DNA of 10,001 nucleotides. Origin: Actinomycetes bacterium. Its GTDB lineage: Bacteria > Actinomycetota > Acidimicrobiia > Acidimicrobiales > UBA8190. Position numbers and translations under genes: made by a program. This document shows, one piece after another, positions 1-6,138 of the stretch. Position 1 is the first letter of the stretch. Each line of letters begins with the position of its first letter. The stretch is from positions 1-10,001 of the forward strand of contig JAJZYI010000111.1 in NCBI GenBank assembly GCA_021798135.1, read 5' to 3'. Below the pieces are notes generated by a model. That model searched no databases and was not told the DNA's origin. It saw only the letters and a program-made list of their open reading frames with translations.

Positions 1-249
1 GGCTGCGGCCGCGGCGCCGACTGCGGCACCGGTACCGGCTCCGGCGCTACCCTGCCCGGCTCCCGGCGGCGAGCCCCGGTCGGCCGCACCGGGACCGCTG
101 TCGCCGGGGACCGCAGCGGCCGCTGCGCTGCGGGCGTGGCGGTAGGCGAGGGTCTGCATGACCGCCACGATGAGCGCCAAACCGATCGTGAGCGGGACGA
201 ACAGGAAGTGGTAGACGGTGGTGATGCCGAACTGCCAGCGGTCGAGCAT
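1..249 (-). CDS. cydA: Cytochrome bd quinol oxidase subunit I, N-terminal fragment (runs off window)
   Basis: Subunit I of the cytochrome bd terminal oxidase, a membrane complex that oxidises quinol and reduces oxygen with high affinity. The 83 visible codons start at an ATG (247-249 on the complement). Residues 1-37 match the family's N-terminus: MLDRWQFGITTVYHFLFVPL, with His14 equivalent to the conserved high-spin haem ligand (His19 in E. coli), followed by the first membrane helix (about residues 14-35). From residue 38 the protein becomes a low-complexity Ala/Gly/Pro/Ser stretch that still runs at the window edge (at least 43 residues). Most family members instead go quickly into a conserved FWGKLF segment. 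Reading frame and G/C-rich third positions continue through the stretch, so I read it as an insert, although a frame error cannot be excluded. No good ribosome binding site was seen. It is divergent from the sigma-factor gene. Confidence 0.9.
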   Translation of the reverse strand, partial: MLDRWQFGITTVYHFLFVPLTIGLALIVAVMQTLAYRHARSAAAAAVPGDSGPGAADRGSPPGAGQGSAGAGTGAAVGAAAAA

Positions 250-277
250 GGTCGTCACGGCTGGCAGCTCCCGTGGT

Positions 278-340
278 CGGGCACCGGGCGGCTGGCGGCT
301 GCGGGCACCGGGCGGCTGGCGGCTGCGGGAACCGGGCGGC
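278..340. repeat. 24-base tandem repeat, about 2.6 copies, in cydA leader
   Basis: Two perfect 24-base copies (278-301 and 302-325) begin CGGGCACCGGGCGGCTGG. A third, partial copy (326-340) has one mismatch (A for C at 330). It lies 29-91 bases upstream of the cydA start, in what would be its 5' leader if transcription starts near the box at 531-548. No function is known to me. Confidence 0.85.
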
Positions 341-441
341 GAGCGGCGGCCGTCAGGTGGCAGGCGGGTGCTGCCTGGTGGCGGGCGGGTGAGATGCGGC
401 GGGGCGCGCCGAGCCGGCCGCGGCGGGCCGGGCTCCGGCGA

Positions 442-479
442 GGTCCCGGGGACCCGGTCGGGACGGTGCCGGTCGGGAC
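442..479. repeat. Short palindrome plus 15-base direct repeat in divergent intergenic region
   Basis: GGTCCC and GGGACC arms separated by one base form a palindrome at 442-454. Immediately after it, CCGGTCGGGAC occurs twice (454-464 and 469-479) with a 15-base period, each copy carrying a GGGAC element like a DosR half-site. These could be operator half-sites for the divergent cydA/sigma promoters, but such GC-rich motifs also arise by chance here. Confidence 0.4.
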
Positions 480-530
480 CGGCGACGTCGGGGGCACAGC
501 GCCAGGATGCGTGGAGGGCACCAAGCGGCC

Positions 531-548
531 AAGGGACCTTCGACCCTT
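531..548. promoter_or_regulatory. DevR/DosR-like operator, cydA/sigma intergenic region
   Basis: AAGGGACCTTCGACCCTT is an 18-base interrupted palindrome matching GGGNCNNNNGNCCC, the core of the mycobacterial DosR (DevR) consensus. It is centred 166 bases upstream of the sigma-factor ATG and 291 bases upstream of the cydA ATG. A TANNNT-type -10 hexamer (TACCGT, 571-576) lies about 33 bases from the centre on the plus side, a spacing that suits an activator site near -43. Induction of a bd oxidase under low oxygen would make biological sense. Binding is inferred from the motif only. Confidence 0.55.
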
Positions 549-570
549 TCGGTGGCCACTGCCACGAACC

Positions 571-576
571 TACCGT
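571..576 (+). promoter_or_regulatory. Possible -10 element for the sigma-factor gene
   Basis: TACCGT fits the loose actinobacterial TANNNT -10 pattern and sits about 33 bases downstream of the centre of the DosR-like box. No recognisable -35 is present, as is common for activator-dependent promoters. The hexamer alone is weak evidence. Confidence 0.3.
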
Positions 577-705
577 CGGTCGGCAGGGGTCCCGGGCCGC
601 CGCACTGCCCGGTTCCCCCCGCCGCCCGTACGGTGGTGGCCAGCCGCCAGGGCGCCGCGGGTGCACGGGCGTCCCCGGGGCGGCCCCGTCGCGAGGAGGA
701 GCGTC

Positions 706-1623
706 ATGCCGCACCCGAACTCCGTCCGTGCTGCTGGGCGAGCGGCAGGGCGGCCACCTGGCGGGACGACCCCGGCCGTCGCCGACGCGCTGGCCGCCGA
801 GCGGCAGGTGTTGCTGCGGTACGCGCACCGCATGGTCGGCGGGGATCCGGACGCCGCGGACCTGGCCGAGCGGGCGGTGGGGCACGCCGCCGCGCGGGCC
901 GACCGCCTGCCCGAGGGCGCCGATGCCCACGCGTGGGTCTTCCAGATCGCCTACCACCTGGCGCTCGAGTCGGGCCGGCACCACGACGCCGAGGTGTCGC
1001 TCGGCAGCACCGAGCGCCTGTGGCGCGACGGCACCTACCGGGTCGACGACGACCTGGTCGTGGAGCGCGCCGGCCGGCGCGCGGTCCTGCAGGACGCGGT
1101 GCTCCGGCTGCCGGTCCACTACCGCAACGTCGTGGTGCTCCACGACGCGCTCGGGTGGGCGGTCGAGGACATCGCCGCCATGCTCGGGGTGGCACCGGTG
1201 GTCGCCCGGGACCGGTTGCGCCGGGCGCGGATGATGCTGGTGAGCGCGCTGGACGGCCGCCCGGACGACCCGGACCCGCCCGCCCCGCCCCTCAGCTGCG
1301 CCGAGGCGCGCGCGTGGGTGTCGCGGCTGGTGGACGACGAGCTCGGTCCGGAGGAGCGCGACGAGCTGTCGGCGCACCTGGCGAGCTGCCCCACGTGCCC
1401 GTCGCTGCACCGGGCGCTGGCCGCGGTGAGCGCAGCGCTGCGCTGCGACGGCCGCGAGGTGGCGCAGGACGGTCCCCTCGGTCACGAGGGCTCGGGTGGT
1501 CCCTCGGGCGACGGTGGTTCGGTCGCGGGCTCCGGCCGTGCCGACGGCCTCGGCGGAGCGGGCGCAGCAGGTGGGGGAGCCGCTGCCGGCGACGGGCCCG
1601 GCTCCGCCGGCCCCGTGGCGTGA
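706..1623 (+). CDS. ECF-type RNA polymerase sigma factor fused to a ZAS-like zinc domain
   Basis: Predicted 305-residue cytoplasmic transcription factor. The ATG at 706 is chosen because GAGGAG (693-698) lies at a good ribosome-binding distance and homology begins soon after; longer in-frame extensions upstream are Arg/Pro-rich and unlikely. Residues about 34-92 resemble sigma region 2 (RYAHRMVGGDPDAADL... then HAWVFQIAYHLALE), and residues about 128-178 resemble region 4 (LRLPVHYRNVVVLHDALGW, then the helix-turn-helix EDIAAMLGVAPVVARDRLRR). Residues 196-243 carry Cys198, then His224-x3-Cys228-x2-Cys231, the zf-HC2 signature normally found in separate zinc-binding anti-sigma factors. A Gly/Ala/Ser tail (about 261-305) has no membrane segment. 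The DLVQ-type motif of region 2 is weakened (DLAERAVGH), so DNA melting or core binding may be atypical. The stop overlaps the start of the deacetylase gene (GTGA). Family call is firm; self-inhibition by the zinc domain is inference. Confidence 0.85.
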   Translation: MPHPNSVRAAGRAAGRPPGGTTPAVADALAAERQVLLRYAHRMVGGDPDAADLAERAVGHAAARADRLPEGADAHAWVFQIAYHLALESGRHHDAEVSLGSTERLWRDGTYRVDDDLVVERAGRRAVLQDAVLRLPVHYRNVVVLHDALGWAVEDIAAMLGVAPVVARDRLRRARMMLVSALDGRPDDPDPPAPPLSCAEARAWVSRLVDDELGPEERDELSAHLASCPTCPSLHRALAAVSAALRCDGREVAQDGPLGHEGSGGPSGDGGSVAGSGRADGLGGAGAAGGGAAAGDGPGSAGPVA

Positions 1624-2456
1624 CGGCGCCCGAGGACGGGGACGACGCGCCCGGCGGCGCGGCGGCGGGGGCGGGGGAGCCGCCGGTGCCGCTGGTGCGG
1701 GAGGGGGCGCTGCCTCCGGGTCTCGAGAGCGTCACGCGGGTGGTCGCCGTGGTCGCCCATCCCGACGACGAGAGCTTCGGCCTCGGCGGCGTCCTCGGTC
1801 TCCTCGTCGACCACGGGATCGCCGTGGACGTGCTGTGCCTGAGCCACGGCGAGGCGAGCACCCTCGGAGCGGCCGAGGACCTCGGCGAAGTCCGCGAGCG
1901 GGAGCTGCGGCACGCTGCCGCGGTGCTCGGCGTCGACCGCGTGTGGCTCCACGGCCTGCCGGACGGCCACCTCGCGACGCACGGCGAGCGGATCGCGTAC
2001 CTCGTCGACCGGGCCGTCGCCGGTCGTGACCGCGCAGAGCCGGGGGGGCCGGGTCGGGCGCCAGGCACGGCCGACGCGGTGGTGGTCTTCGAGCCGTCCG
2101 GGGTGACCGGGCACGGCGACCACGTCGCGGCGACCGAGGCGGCGCTCGGCGTCGCCCGGCGGCGGGGTCTGGTGTCGCTGGAGTGGGGGGTGCCGCCGGC
2201 GGCGGCCCGGCAGCTCGCGGCCGAGCTGGCCGTCCCGTTCTCCGGGCTCGGCGGGGACGACGTCGTCGCCGTTCGCGTCGACCGCGCGCGCCAGCGCGCC
2301 GCCGTCGCGTGCCACCGCAGCCAGGCGACGGGGAACCCCGTTCTCGAGCGGCGCCTGGCGCTGCAGGGGGACGTCGACCACGTGCGCGTCCGGCTGCCCG
2401 CCCCGCGACCGCCGAAGGACCGAACGGCCCTGTTCCCCGGCCCGGCGCCCGGATGA
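1620..2456 (+). CDS. PIG-L/LmbE family zinc-dependent N-deacetylase
   Basis: Predicted 278-residue deacetylase of the family that includes MshB, Mca and GlcNAc-PI de-N-acetylase, which remove acyl groups from amino sugars or cleave mycothiol conjugates. The zinc-binding motif AHPDDE is at residues 46-51 (His47 and Asp50 as ligands, Asp49 as the general base by analogy with MshB). HGDH at 165-168 supplies the third ligand, His168. A C-terminal HRSQ (232-235) is also typical. The start is taken as the GTG at 1620, which overlaps the sigma-factor stop (GTGA) and implies translational coupling. The first 35 or so residues are a disordered Ala/Gly/Pro-rich lead-in. Substrate is unknown; a role in thiol metabolism next to a zinc-domain sigma factor is plausible by analogy with SigR-type redox circuits, but nothing here proves it. 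Its 3' end contains a DosR-like half-palindrome. Confidence 0.87.
   Translation: MTAPEDGDDAPGGAAAGAGEPPVPLVREGALPPGLESVTRVVAVVAHPDDESFGLGGVLGLLVDHGIAVDVLCLSHGEASTLGAAEDLGEVRERELRHAAAVLGVDRVWLHGLPDGHLATHGERIAYLVDRAVAGRDRAEPGGPGRAPGTADAVVVFEPSGVTGHGDHVAATEAALGVARRRGLVSLEWGVPPAAARQLAAELAVPFSGLGGDDVVAVRVDRARQRAAVACHRSQATGNPVLERRLALQGDVDHVRVRLPAPRPPKDRTALFPGPAPG
2415..2432. promoter_or_regulatory. Degenerate DevR/DosR-like operator upstream of stress-protein gene
   Basis: AAGGACCGAACGGCCCTG matches the GGGNCNNNNGNCCC core at all but one fixed position (A at 2419). It is inside the last codons of the deacetylase gene and is centred 163 bases before the ATG of the universal stress protein, almost the same spacing as the box before the sigma-factor gene. 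Universal stress protein genes are classic members of the mycobacterial DosR regulon. No clear -10 element follows, so this is a candidate only. Confidence 0.4.
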
Positions 2457-2468
2457 CGCTCTGGGTAC

Positions 2469-2481
2469 CAGGAGCCTCCTG
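2469..2481. repeat. 13-base palindrome in the leader of the stress-protein gene
   Basis: CAGGAG-C-CTCCTG is perfectly self-complementary around position 2475. It lies between the deacetylase stop and the stress-protein start. With a one-base centre it is better read as a protein-binding site than as a stable RNA hairpin. It also presents AGGAG on both strands, so it could be fortuitous. Confidence 0.35.
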
Positions 2482-2586
2482 CCGTGGGGGCGAGCGAGGC
2501 GGCGGGGCCGTACCGCCGGCCCGACCGGTCGCGGTGCCTGGCGCCATCGACGGCCGGTGGCGAGCGCAGCGGGGTGGAGGTACCCG

Positions 2587-3084
2587 ATGACGAGCGACGT
2601 GGGGCGACAGGGAGGTGCGGCCGGCGGGGCCGCGGACGCGGGCTCGGAGCCGGGCCCGGACGGCGGTCATGTGGTGGTCGTCGGGGTCGACGGTTCTGCC
2701 GGGTCGTCCGACGCGCTGCGCTGGGCGGCCGACGAGGCGCGGGCGCACCACGCTGCGCTGCGCGTGGTGCACGCCTGGGTCCTGCCGACCATGATCTACC
2801 CGGCCTACGGCCCGGCGAGCATGTACGAGGACATGCCCGTGCAGGCGGAGGCGCGGGCCCGTGCCCAGGTGGACGAGGTCCTGGGAGCCGATCCCGGCGT
2901 GCCGGTCGACGTCGTCGTCCGCGAGGGCCGTCCGGCGGAGGTGGTGCTCGACGAGGCCAAGGGCGCCGACATGGTCGTCGTCGGGTCCCGCGGGCGCGGC
3001 GGCTTCGCCGGCCTGCTGCTCGGCTCGGTGAGCACCCAGGTGGTGCACCACGCGGCCTGCCCGGTCGTCGTGGTGCGCCGGTGA
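2587..3084 (+). CDS. Universal stress protein, single UspA domain, ATP-binding type
   Basis: Predicted 165-residue cytoplasmic protein. The ATG at 2587 follows GGAGG (2576-2580) by six bases; an ATG 30 bases further upstream is in frame but has no comparable site. After a Gly/Ala-rich lead-in of about 27 residues, HVVVVGVDGS (28-37) opens the alpha/beta domain, with Asp35 at the usual nucleotide-contact position. The ATP-binding signature G-x2-G-x9-G-S is intact at residues 133-147 (GSRGRGGFAGLLLGS), and the domain ends with the usual CPVVVVR strand. Actinobacterial proteins of this type are typically induced by hypoxia, nitric oxide or stationary phase and may signal through bound ATP. The stop TGA shares one base with the ATG of the next gene. 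A degenerate DosR-like box lies upstream. Confidence 0.93.
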   Translation: MTSDVGRQGGAAGGAADAGSEPGPDGGHVVVVGVDGSAGSSDALRWAADEARAHHAALRVVHAWVLPTMIYPAYGPASMYEDMPVQAEARARAQVDEVLGADPGVPVDVVVREGRPAEVVLDEAKGADMVVVGSRGRGGFAGLLLGSVSTQVVHHAACPVVVVRR

Positions 3085-3608
3085 TGGCGGCGCCCGTCGA
3101 CGACCGCCTGGCGCCCCCGCTCGGCCGCGAGGCCAGGGCGGCGTTCGTCCAGGACTTCGCGTCGATCGAGGCGTCGTACCCGGCCGTGGCGGCGGCGCTG
3201 CAGCACGACCAGGACGCGCTGCTGGAGCGGGCCATGGGGGCGGCACTGGCGGAGTGCGACCACCTGCGCCGGCAGGTGGCCCCGGGGCGGTGGCCGCTGC
3301 CGGCGGGGTGCGCTGCCGACGTCGTCGGGGGCCCGACGCGGCCCGTCGCCGACGGGATCCTCGTCGCCTTCCGGTGGGAGCCCGCCGAGGGTGGGGGGGC
3401 GTTCCCGAGGCTCGACGCCGACCTGGAGCTGGCCCCCCTCGGTCCGCAGCTGTCCGCGCTGAGCGTGCGCGGCCGCTACCGCCGCCCGGAGCCTCCGGCC
3501 GGCGACAGCGAGGTCCTCCTCCACCGCATCGCGGAGCGGACGGTCAGGGCCTTCCTCGGCGGGGTGTGCGCCGAGCTCCGGGTGCGGGCCGTCGCAGGAC
3601 GACCGTGA
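3084..3608 (+). CDS. Conserved-looking hypothetical protein coupled to the stress protein
   Basis: A 174-residue protein that I do not recognise with certainty. It starts at the ATG of TGATG, overlapping the stress-protein stop by one base (a GTG three bases earlier is also possible), so the two are very probably co-translated. No membrane segment or signal peptide is seen. The N-terminal third is helical and acidic. The C-terminal half alternates strand-like and helix-like segments (LDADLELAPLGPQ, LSALSVRGRYRRP, then LLHRIAERTVRAFLGGVC), a layout reminiscent of SRPBCC/START-like small-ligand-binding folds; that is a guess from pattern. Its last 65 bases overlap the 3' end of ctpE on the opposite strand. 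The frame keeps G/C-rich third positions throughout, so the gene is likely real. Function unknown; context suggests stress adaptation. Confidence 0.75.
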   Translation: MAAPVDDRLAPPLGREARAAFVQDFASIEASYPAVAAALQHDQDALLERAMGAALAECDHLRRQVAPGRWPLPAGCAADVVGGPTRPVADGILVAFRWEPAEGGGAFPRLDADLELAPLGPQLSALSVRGRYRRPEPPAGDSEVLLHRIAERTVRAFLGGVCAELRVRAVAGRP

Positions 3609-5934
3609 GCACGGCGACCCCGCCGGCGGCGACGGCGAGGGTGACGGCCAGGACGGGGAGCGGCGGCAGCTCCAGGTCGAGGATCCGGCGCGAGGTGCCG
3701 GTCGTGAACAGGGCGACGAACACCACCAGCATCAGGGCCACGAGGGCGAGCTTGGCGAGCGTGAGCGGCCGGGCGACGAGCACCAGGACCCACAGGCTCA
3801 CGGTGAACAGGGCGACGAGCGCGGCGGTCCGCTCCTGGGTGGCGGTCGTGGCGGGGGCCCCGCGGGCGAGCGCGTAGGCGACGTAGGTGACGGCGGCGGC
3901 CACGACGCCGGCCGGCAGCGTGAAGGCGGCCACCGCACGCGTGAAGCCGGGGCGTGCCCGTGGTGCGCCGGCGGCGAGGGCGAGGAAGAAGCCGGGGATG
4001 CCGATGGTGAGGGTGCTGACGATGGTGAGGTGCCGCGGGAAGAAGGGGAACGGCACGCCTGCCAGCGCGACGACCACGGCCAGGATGGCGGCGTACACCG
4101 TCTTCGTCACGAACAGGTTGGCGACCCGGGTGATGTTGGCGATCACCCGGCGTCCCTCGCGCAGCACGGGCGGCATGGTGGCGAAGGCGCTGTCGAGCAG
4201 GACCACGCGGGCGACGGCCCGGCTGGCCGGGCTGCCCGAACCCATGGCGACGCCGAGGTCGGCCTGCTTCAGGGCGGGTACGTCGTTCACGCCGTCGCCG
4301 ACCATGGCGACGGTGTGCCCGGCCAGCTGCAGCAGCTCGACCGCCGTCAGCTTCTGGTCGGGGCGGACACGGCCGAAGACGGTGGCACGGTCGAGCGCGT
4401 CGCCGAGCTCCTGGGCGGTGGCGAGCGTCGACGCGTCGACCGGCGCGCCGGCGGCGGGGACGCCGGCCCGGCGCGCGACGGCGGCGACCGTCTCGGGCGC
4501 GTCTCCCGACAGGACCACGATCGAGACCCCCTGCGCTACGAGGTAGGCGACGGTGTCGGCGGCGTCGGACCGGAGGTGCTCGGCCAGGACCAGCAGGGCC
4601 ACCGGCTCGACCGGGCCGGCGGCGGGCGGCCCGCCGGCGGGGGGCGCGGGCACCGGCGCAGGGGACCGGGCGAGCAGGAGCACGCGGCGACCGGCCTGGG
4701 CATGGCGTGCGATCGCGTCGGCGGTGTCCGGCGGCACGCTCTCGGCGACGACCTCGGGAGCGCCGAGGACCCAGGTGCCGTGACCGCCGAAGGTGATGGC
4801 GCTCCAGCGCCGCGCCGAGGAGAAGGGCACGCTGCCCGTCACGGACCAGCCCTCCCCGGCGGCCGCCGAGCCGGCAGCTGCGGCGAGGGCGCGCATGGTG
4901 GCGTTCGGCGCCGGGTCCGCCGCGGCGACGGCGGCCACGACGTCCCGGGCGACGGCCGGGTCGTGGCCGGGGAGGGTGTCCACCGCCTCCAGGCGCATGC
5001 CCGGCTCCGTCAGGGTCCCGGTCTTGTCGATGCACAGGACGTCCACCCGGGCCAGCCCCTCGATGGCGGCCAGCTCCTGCACCAGCACCCGGCGCCCGGC
5101 AAGGCGCAGCGCGCCGACGGCGAAGGCGACGGAGGTCAGCAGGACCAGGCCCTCGGGGACCATGGCGCCGACGCCGGCGGCAGACGACCGCAGGGCGTCG
5201 GCCAGCGGCTGGTGGCTGCGCAGGAGCTGGGTGGCCACCAGGGCGGTGCCGGCGGGGACCATCACCCACGTCACGAGCCGCAGGATCCGGTTGGTGCCCT
5301 GCTGCAGCTCGGACCGCAGCAGGCTGAACCGTCGAGCCTGGGCTTGCAGGCGCAGGGCGTAGGCGTCGGCGCCGACGGCGGTGGTCCTGGCCTGGCCGCT
5401 CCCGGCCACGACGAAGCTGCCGGACAGGACCCGGTCGCCGGGCTGCTTGGGGACCGGGTCCGCCTCGCCGCTGACCAGCGCCTCGTCCACCTCCAGGCCG
5501 GTGCCCGCCAGCACGACGCCGTCGGCGGGGACCTGGTCCCCCGGACGCAGCTCCAGGACGTCGTCGAGGACCACCGCGTCCACTGGCAGCTCGTGGACCG
5601 TGCCGGCGCGCCGCACGCGCGCCCGCGGTGCCTCCAGGACGGCGAGCCGGTCGAGCACGCGCTTGGCGCGCACCTCCTGGGCGATGCCGATCGCCGTGTT
5701 GGTGACCAGGACGACGCCGAAGAGGGCGTCCTGGACGGGCCCGACGACGACCACCACCACGAACAGGGCGCCGAGGATGGCGTTGAAGCGCGTGAGCACG
5801 TTGGCCCGCAGGATCTGGGCGACGGTCCGTCCCGGTGCCGGCGGCGCGGCGTTCGTCTGGCCGGCGAGGACGCGTGCCCGCACCTCCTCGGGCCCGAGTC
5901 CCTGCTCCACGGGACCATCGTCGGTCGTCCGCAC
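3544..5934 (-). CDS. ctpE: CtpE-type cation-transporting P-type ATPase
   Basis: Complete 796-residue P-type ATPase, close in length and sequence to mycobacterial CtpE (about 797 residues), which has been linked to calcium uptake and cell-surface integrity. Order of parts: a short N-terminus with GPEEV at 14-18, membrane helices near 50-90, the actuator domain with VSGEADP (154-160), helices 3 and 4 near 220-275 with PEGL at 260-263 in the ion pathway, the phosphorylation motif DKTGTLT (Asp303), the nucleotide-binding domain, the hinge motif GDGVND (546-551), then C-terminal membrane helices from about 608 to 780. All catalytic motifs are intact. No metal-binding N-terminal domain is present. 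A GTG at 5934 is the likely start; an in-frame GTG at codon 9 would also retain the whole conserved region. The C-terminal tail is Arg/Pro-rich and overlaps the convergent gene by 65 bases. Ion specificity cannot be read from sequence alone. Confidence 0.93.
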   Translation of the reverse strand: MRTTDDGPVEQGLGPEEVRARVLAGQTNAAPPAPGRTVAQILRANVLTRFNAILGALFVVVVVVGPVQDALFGVVLVTNTAIGIAQEVRAKRVLDRLAVLEAPRARVRRAGTVHELPVDAVVLDDVLELRPGDQVPADGVVLAGTGLEVDEALVSGEADPVPKQPGDRVLSGSFVVAGSGQARTTAVGADAYALRLQAQARRFSLLRSELQQGTNRILRLVTWVMVPAGTALVATQLLRSHQPLADALRSSAAGVGAMVPEGLVLLTSVAFAVGALRLAGRRVLVQELAAIEGLARVDVLCIDKTGTLTEPGMRLEAVDTLPGHDPAVARDVVAAVAAADPAPNATMRALAAAAGSAAAGEGWSVTGSVPFSSARRWSAITFGGHGTWVLGAPEVVAESVPPDTADAIARHAQAGRRVLLLARSPAPVPAPPAGGPPAAGPVEPVALLVLAEHLRSDAADTVAYLVAQGVSIVVLSGDAPETVAAVARRAGVPAAGAPVDASTLATAQELGDALDRATVFGRVRPDQKLTAVELLQLAGHTVAMVGDGVNDVPALKQADLGVAMGSGSPASRAVARVVLLDSAFATMPPVLREGRRVIANITRVANLFVTKTVYAAILAVVVALAGVPFPFFPRHLTIVSTLTIGIPGFFLALAAGAPRARPGFTRAVAAFTLPAGVVAAAVTYVAYALARGAPATTATQERTAALVALFTVSLWVLVLVARPLTLAKLALVALMLVVFVALFTTGTSRRILDLELPPLPVLAVTLAVAAGGVAVLTVVLRRPAPGARRTPRRGRP

Positions 5935-5945
5935 CCGGCTCGGCC

Positions 5946-5961
5946 AGGGCCGATCGGCCCC
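5946..5961. promoter_or_regulatory. Perfect DevR/DosR-like palindrome at the ctpE start
   Basis: GGGCCGATCGGCCC (5947-5960) is a perfect 14-base palindrome fitting GGGNCNNNNGNCCC. It is centred about 20 bases upstream of the GTG at 5934 and about 44 bases upstream of the alternative GTG at codon 9 (5908-5910). If translation begins at the later codon on a leaderless transcript, the box would sit near -43, where DosR-type activators bind. It could equally repress, or serve the divergent gene. GC-rich palindromes are common in this DNA, so support is moderate. Confidence 0.4.
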
Positions 5962-6084
5962 GGAGCGCCGAGCGGGTGTCCGCCGCCGGCCGGAGGCTGG
6001 CCAGTCCTCCGGCGGGTGGTGCGGCCGAGCCGGCGGCCGGAGCTGGCCTGATCGCGGCAGCTGGGGAGCAGGGCCGATGGCGGC

Positions 6085-6090
6085 TACCGT
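6085..6090 (+). promoter_or_regulatory. Possible -10 element for the upstream ORF/SWIM-like gene
   Basis: TACCGT fits TANNNT and would place a transcription start about 7-10 bases downstream, at or next to the ATG at 6100. That would give a leaderless mRNA, common in actinomycetes and consistent with the lack of a well-spaced ribosome binding site. No clear -35 is seen. Confidence 0.3.
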
Positions 6091-6092
6091 CG

Positions 6093-6121
6093 CGAGGCTA
6101 TGAGCATCGAGGCTATGAGCA
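6093..6121. repeat. Tandem duplication of a 15-base unit containing an ATG
   Basis: CGAGGCTATGAGCA occurs at 6093-6106 and 6108-6121, with a 15-base period. The duplication keeps frame and puts two ATG codons, at 6100 and 6115, in the same short reading frame, each preceded by GAGG only two bases away. Confidence 0.85.
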
Positions 6122-6138
6122 GCGAGTCGTTGCGATGA
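6100..6138 (+). CDS. 12-codon upstream ORF coupled to the SWIM-like gene
   Basis: ATG at 6100 opens a 12-codon frame, MSIEAMSSESLR, whose TGA (6136-6138) overlaps the ATG (6135) of the following gene as ATGA. A second in-frame ATG at 6115 comes from the 15-base duplication. The arrangement is what one expects of a short coupling ORF that delivers ribosomes to a gene lacking its own good binding site. The peptide itself resembles nothing I know, and no Trp, Cys or amino-acid run suggests attenuation. Translation is unproven. Confidence 0.4.
   Translation: MSIEAMSSESLR

Noticed and set aside
136..705. In-frame extension upstream of the sigma-factor gene
   Set aside because: It is Arg/Pro/Gly-rich, covers the start of cydA on the other strand and the intergenic repeats, and has no homology; the ATG at 706 has a good ribosome binding site.
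1292..3246. Long minus-strand open frames opposite the sigma, deacetylase and stress-protein genes
   Set aside because: They are Arg/Pro/Ala-rich antisense translations of well-supported plus-strand genes, typical of very GC-rich DNA.
5888..5902. GGGCCCGAGTCCC near the ctpE start as a further DosR-like box
   Set aside because: Its spacing is one base short of the GGGNCNNNNGNCCC pattern and it lies inside the ctpE coding region.
4030..6051. 673-residue plus-strand open frame opposite ctpE
   Set aside because: It is Gly/Asp/His-rich without recognisable domains and lies antisense to a complete P-type ATPase with all motifs intact.
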